Source: JAPLGE01 sp964355545 (lineage in GTDB: Bacteria; Bipolaricaulota; Bipolaricaulia; UBA7950; UBA9294). From it: a stretch of 31,529 nucleotides of DNA. The translations under genes and the position numbers were made by a program. The notes under the pieces are model-generated. The model had not been told where the DNA came from, did no database searches, and worked only from the letters and a program-made list of their open reading frames with translations. Every line of letters starts with the position of its first letter. Position 1 is the stretch's first letter. This document shows, piece after piece, positions 29,400-31,529 of the stretch. The stretch spans positions 1-31,529 of the forward strand of contig CAYHEK010000008.1 in the NCBI GenBank assembly GCA_964355545.1, in the 5' to 3' direction.

Positions 29400-31448
29400 A
29401 TGCGTGGCAAAGGACTAGTGCTATCTAGTCTGTTCATCGCGTCGCTCTTTGTCTCCCTCGCCAGTGTGGCGGCCGCGGAGAACTTCGTTCTCGTCTTCGA
29501 CGCGTCGAACAGCATGAACAAGTCGTTTGACAGCGCCTCCCGCATCGACGTGGCGAAGGAGGCATTCGTCGAGCTCTTGGGTGTCCTCCCCGAGGGAATG
29601 AACCTGGGGATCTTCGTCTATGGACGGCGGACGGAGAAGGAGGATCGCGCTGCGAGCTGTGTGGACATCGAGGAGGTCTTCCCCATCCAGCCGTTTGGGG
29701 CTTCCCTCAAGGGAAGGATGACGAGCGAGATCCTGGACACGACCGCCCGCGGCCTCACGCCGCTTGCGGATGCCCTCATCGCAGCCGCGGACGCCCTCTC
29801 CGTCCTGCCTGGAGAGGGGACAATCATCCTCCTAAGCGATGGGGAGGAGACCTGCGGCGGTGACCCGCTCGCGGCGGCGCAGCGGATCGGGGCGATCGTC
29901 CCGCGGATCGTCCTCTACGTCGTCGGCCTTGACGTCGATGCCGCGGGCCGCGCGACCCTTACCGCCCTCGCTGAGGCGACCGGCGGCGAGTACCGCCACG
30001 TGGACGAGGCGGGCGACCTCTTCGCCGCCCTCTTCGCCGCGGTCTCCCCGACGCCACAGCCGAAACTCGAGGTCCCAGCGGAGTACGCAGCCCTCGCCGC
30101 GGCTTGGGGGATCACGAACGTGATCATCGGAACGGAGGGGGACGACAACCTGTATGGGACTCCTGGAAACGACTTGATCCTGGGCCTTGGTGGGGATGAT
30201 TTCCTCATCGGCCTCGGTGGGAACGATGTTCTCATCGGTGGCGACGGGAACGACATCCTCGAGGGTGGCCTCGGGGATGACCTCCTCCTCGGCGGAGCGG
30301 GGTGCGACGTCCTCTTTGGCGGCGCGTGCGATGATACCCTCTGCGGCGGGCCGGGGGACGACTCGCTCGAGGGCGAGGCCGGGAATGATTGCCTCGACGG
30401 CGGGCCGGGGGACGACCGACTCCTCGGCGGACCCGGTGCGAATCGCCTCCACGGCGGGGGTGGGTGCGACGTCCTCCTTGAGGGCGACGTCGTCGACGAG
30501 CCCTGCCCGGGCTGCGGGTGCGTCCCGCTTCCGGCGACCTGCCCGCTCGCTCCGGCTCCTTCCTGCCCTGCGCCGATCCCTCCCTGCCCCGCGCCCGCAA
30601 ACGGCAAGGTCGTGGATGAGGGAGGGAGGATCAAGCTCCACGGGAGCGTGACCGATCGAGACTGCAACACGACGAGCGTCCTGTGGGAGGCGTCGAAGGG
30701 GCGCTTCGACGACCCGCGCTCGCTCGAACCAGTCTACTGCGCTCCGCTCACGGACCGCTGTGAGGGAGAGGACGTTCTCATCACCCTCACCGCGGCCGAC
30801 AGTTGCGGGGCGACCGGCCGCGACTCCTTCGTCCTGCACATCAATAACGTAAACCACGCCCCGCTCATCGACGCCGGGGACGACCTCGTCCTCGACGAAG
30901 GGGAGAGCGCGGTCCTCGCCGCGCGGGCCTCGGACCCAGACGGGGATGCCCTCGTCTTGCGCTGGAGCGCCGAGCCCGGCCGGGGGAACTTCGCCGACCC
31001 GTCCCTCCTCACCGCCGTCTACACCGCCCCCCTGACCGATCGCTGCGACGGGGAGAGGATCGTCCTCACCCTCACCGTGACCGACCGCTGCGGGGCGACG
31101 ACCTGCGACACCGTGGTCGTCCGCGTGCGAAACAAGAACACGGCGCCGATCGTCGACCTCGGTCCGGCCTTCTCGATGGAGGAAGGGGCGACCGTGCGCA
31201 TGACGCCGGTGGTGAGCGACCCCGAGTGCGACCCGCTTGTCTACTACTGGACGGCGACGGCCGGCTCGTTCGACGACCCCTACGCGGCGAACCCCTGTTA
31301 CATCGTGCCCCTGACCGATCGCTGCGACGGGGAGGACGTCATTCTTACCTTCACCGTGACCGACCCCTGCGGACTCTCCGCGTGCGATAGCGTCACCGTT
31401 CACGTTTTGAACGTGAACGCTCCTCCGGTCGTGAGAGCGGATCCCTAA
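29400..31448 (+). CDS. Large secreted VWA protein with RTX repeats and three Ig-like repeats
   Basis: The 682-residue protein has a signal peptide (1-26). A VWA domain (28-217) has MIDAS residues DASNS (34-38), TPLADA and LSDGEETC. Then come calcium-binding RTX-type nonapeptides (about 245-365, GGxGxDxLxG). A Cys/Pro-rich hinge (about 368-397) leads to three Ig/PKD-like repeats of about 90 residues. Each repeat contains a PLTDRCxGE and xDxCG block, with paired cysteines probably forming disulfides. It should be a calcium-stabilised surface or secreted adhesion protein. GGAGG precedes the start, and an extended -10 promoter and a terminator bracket the gene. No type I secretion genes are visible. 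Confidence 0.88.
   Translation: MRGKGLVLSSLFIASLFVSLASVAAAENFVLVFDASNSMNKSFDSASRIDVAKEAFVELLGVLPEGMNLGIFVYGRRTEKEDRAASCVDIEEVFPIQPFGASLKGRMTSEILDTTARGLTPLADALIAAADALSVLPGEGTIILLSDGEETCGGDPLAAAQRIGAIVPRIVLYVVGLDVDAAGRATLTALAEATGGEYRHVDEAGDLFAALFAAVSPTPQPKLEVPAEYAALAAAWGITNVIIGTEGDDNLYGTPGNDLILGLGGDDFLIGLGGNDVLIGGDGNDILEGGLGDDLLLGGAGCDVLFGGACDDTLCGGPGDDSLEGEAGNDCLDGGPGDDRLLGGPGANRLHGGGGCDVLLEGDVVDEPCPGCGCVPLPATCPLAPAPSCPAPIPPCPAPANGKVVDEGGRIKLHGSVTDRDCNTTSVLWEASKGRFDDPRSLEPVYCAPLTDRCEGEDVLITLTAADSCGATGRDSFVLHINNVNHAPLIDAGDDLVLDEGESAVLAARASDPDGDALVLRWSAEPGRGNFADPSLLTAVYTAPLTDRCDGERIVLTLTVTDRCGATTCDTVVVRVRNKNTAPIVDLGPAFSMEEGATVRMTPVVSDPECDPLVYYWTATAGSFDDPYAANPCYIVPLTDRCDGEDVILTFTVTDPCGLSACDSVTVHVLNVNAPPVVRADP
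30120..30475 (+). repeat. RTX nonapeptide-coding tandem repeats
   Basis: About a dozen degenerate 27-bp units encode GGxGxDxLx-type nonapeptides inside the VWA gene. The units are diverged at DNA level, so they are old. Several carry cysteine substitutions (GCDVLFG, DDTLCGG), unusual for RTX blocks. Confidence 0.8.
31029..31055 (+). repeat. 27-bp direct repeat within Ig-like modules (second copy 31308-31334)
   Basis: A 27-bp sequence encoding PLTDRCDGE occurs identically at 31029-31055 and 31308-31334, spaced 279 bp (93 codons) apart. A diverged third copy lies near 30745. This marks duplication of the Ig-like module. Confidence 0.85.
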
Positions 31449-31481
31449 AGGATCAAGCTAGACACGGCGATCGTTGGCTGG

Positions 31482-31517
31482 TCTGCTCCGTCCCTCGCGG
31501 GCGGAGCAGATCTTTTT
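31482..31517 (+). terminator. Intrinsic terminator after the VWA-RTX gene
   Basis: TCTGCTCCG (31482-31490) pairs with CGGAGCAGA (31502-31510). The stem can be extended inward by CCC/GGG with one bulged T. It is followed by TCTTTTT, 33 bp beyond the TAA. Confidence 0.88.
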
Positions 31518-31529
31518 GGAGGGCGGGCA

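Noticed and set aside
29832..31403. A 523-codon minus frame opposite the VWA-RTX gene, with apparent internal repeats
   Set aside because: Its repeats are only the reverse complement of the RTX and Ig-like repeats on the plus strand.
1..31529. Insertion sequences, integrases, phage genes or a CRISPR array
   Set aside because: No transposase or integrase motifs, no terminal inverted repeats and no regularly spaced identical repeats were seen.

Overview
This is a GC-rich, densely coded bacterial window. Strong GGAGG-type ribosome binding sites, many GTG and TTG starts, and many 4-bp stop/start overlaps are seen throughout. The gene content (hydrogenase maturation genes, a radical SAM/SPASM-type enzyme, BCAM0308 and FchA-like proteins, VWA/RTX and PPC surface proteins) suggests an anaerobic or thermophilic bacterium. 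Bipolaricaulota (Acetothermia) would fit, but nothing here fixes the phylum, so this is only a guess.

Layout. (1) 1-5527, minus strand: a tight seven-gene operon. In transcription order it encodes a MocR-type PLP regulator/aminotransferase, an SDR lacking its catalytic lysine, DUF3795, GNAT, DUF2284, a HAD-HD fusion and a QueG-like iron-sulfur protein cut by the window edge. (2) 5692-6942, minus: a secreted protein with PPC-like modules. (3) 7159-10468, minus: hypB-hypA-hypF behind a good promoter, with a divergent radical SAM protein at 10619-11671. (4) 11718-16261, plus: an arsenic locus with a self-overlapping promoter/operator. It runs arsR, arsP-type permease, acr3, ArsE-like mini-thioredoxin, an unannotated-looking 34-codon gene, arsF and arsG. 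A SHOCT protein faces it. (5) 17056-19767, plus: a thiol-redox operon of DUF1573 fused to a cysteine-less rhodanese, a Trx-Trx-CcdA fusion, and a membrane-anchored thioredoxin. (6) 19850-20974, plus: a group 3 sigma factor and a small helical protein. (7) 21090-22523, minus: a secreted cysteine-rich VWA protein. (8) 22673-26769, plus: a promoter, tRNA-Leu(GAG), then plsX-fabH-fabD-fabG-acpP and a terminator. (9) 26810-29292, plus: BCAM0308, cyclodeaminase, and an RNA m5C methyltransferase whose C-terminal RNA-binding part is a separate overlapping gene. (10) 29400-31448, plus: a large VWA-RTX-Ig-like secreted protein with its own palindrome, promoter and terminator.

The most distinctive region is 11718-19767. 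Two adjacent clusters together encode five CxxC thioredoxin-like domains, two CcdA/DsbD-like membrane electron conduits (one fused to two of those domains) and three metalloid/thiol-linked transporters or regulators. The arsEFG part corresponds to a known route for reducing nitroaromatic arsenicals and exporting the products. The second cluster looks like an extracytoplasmic thiol relay that I cannot match to a described system. Possible clients are arsenicals or the cysteine-rich secreted proteins encoded nearby.
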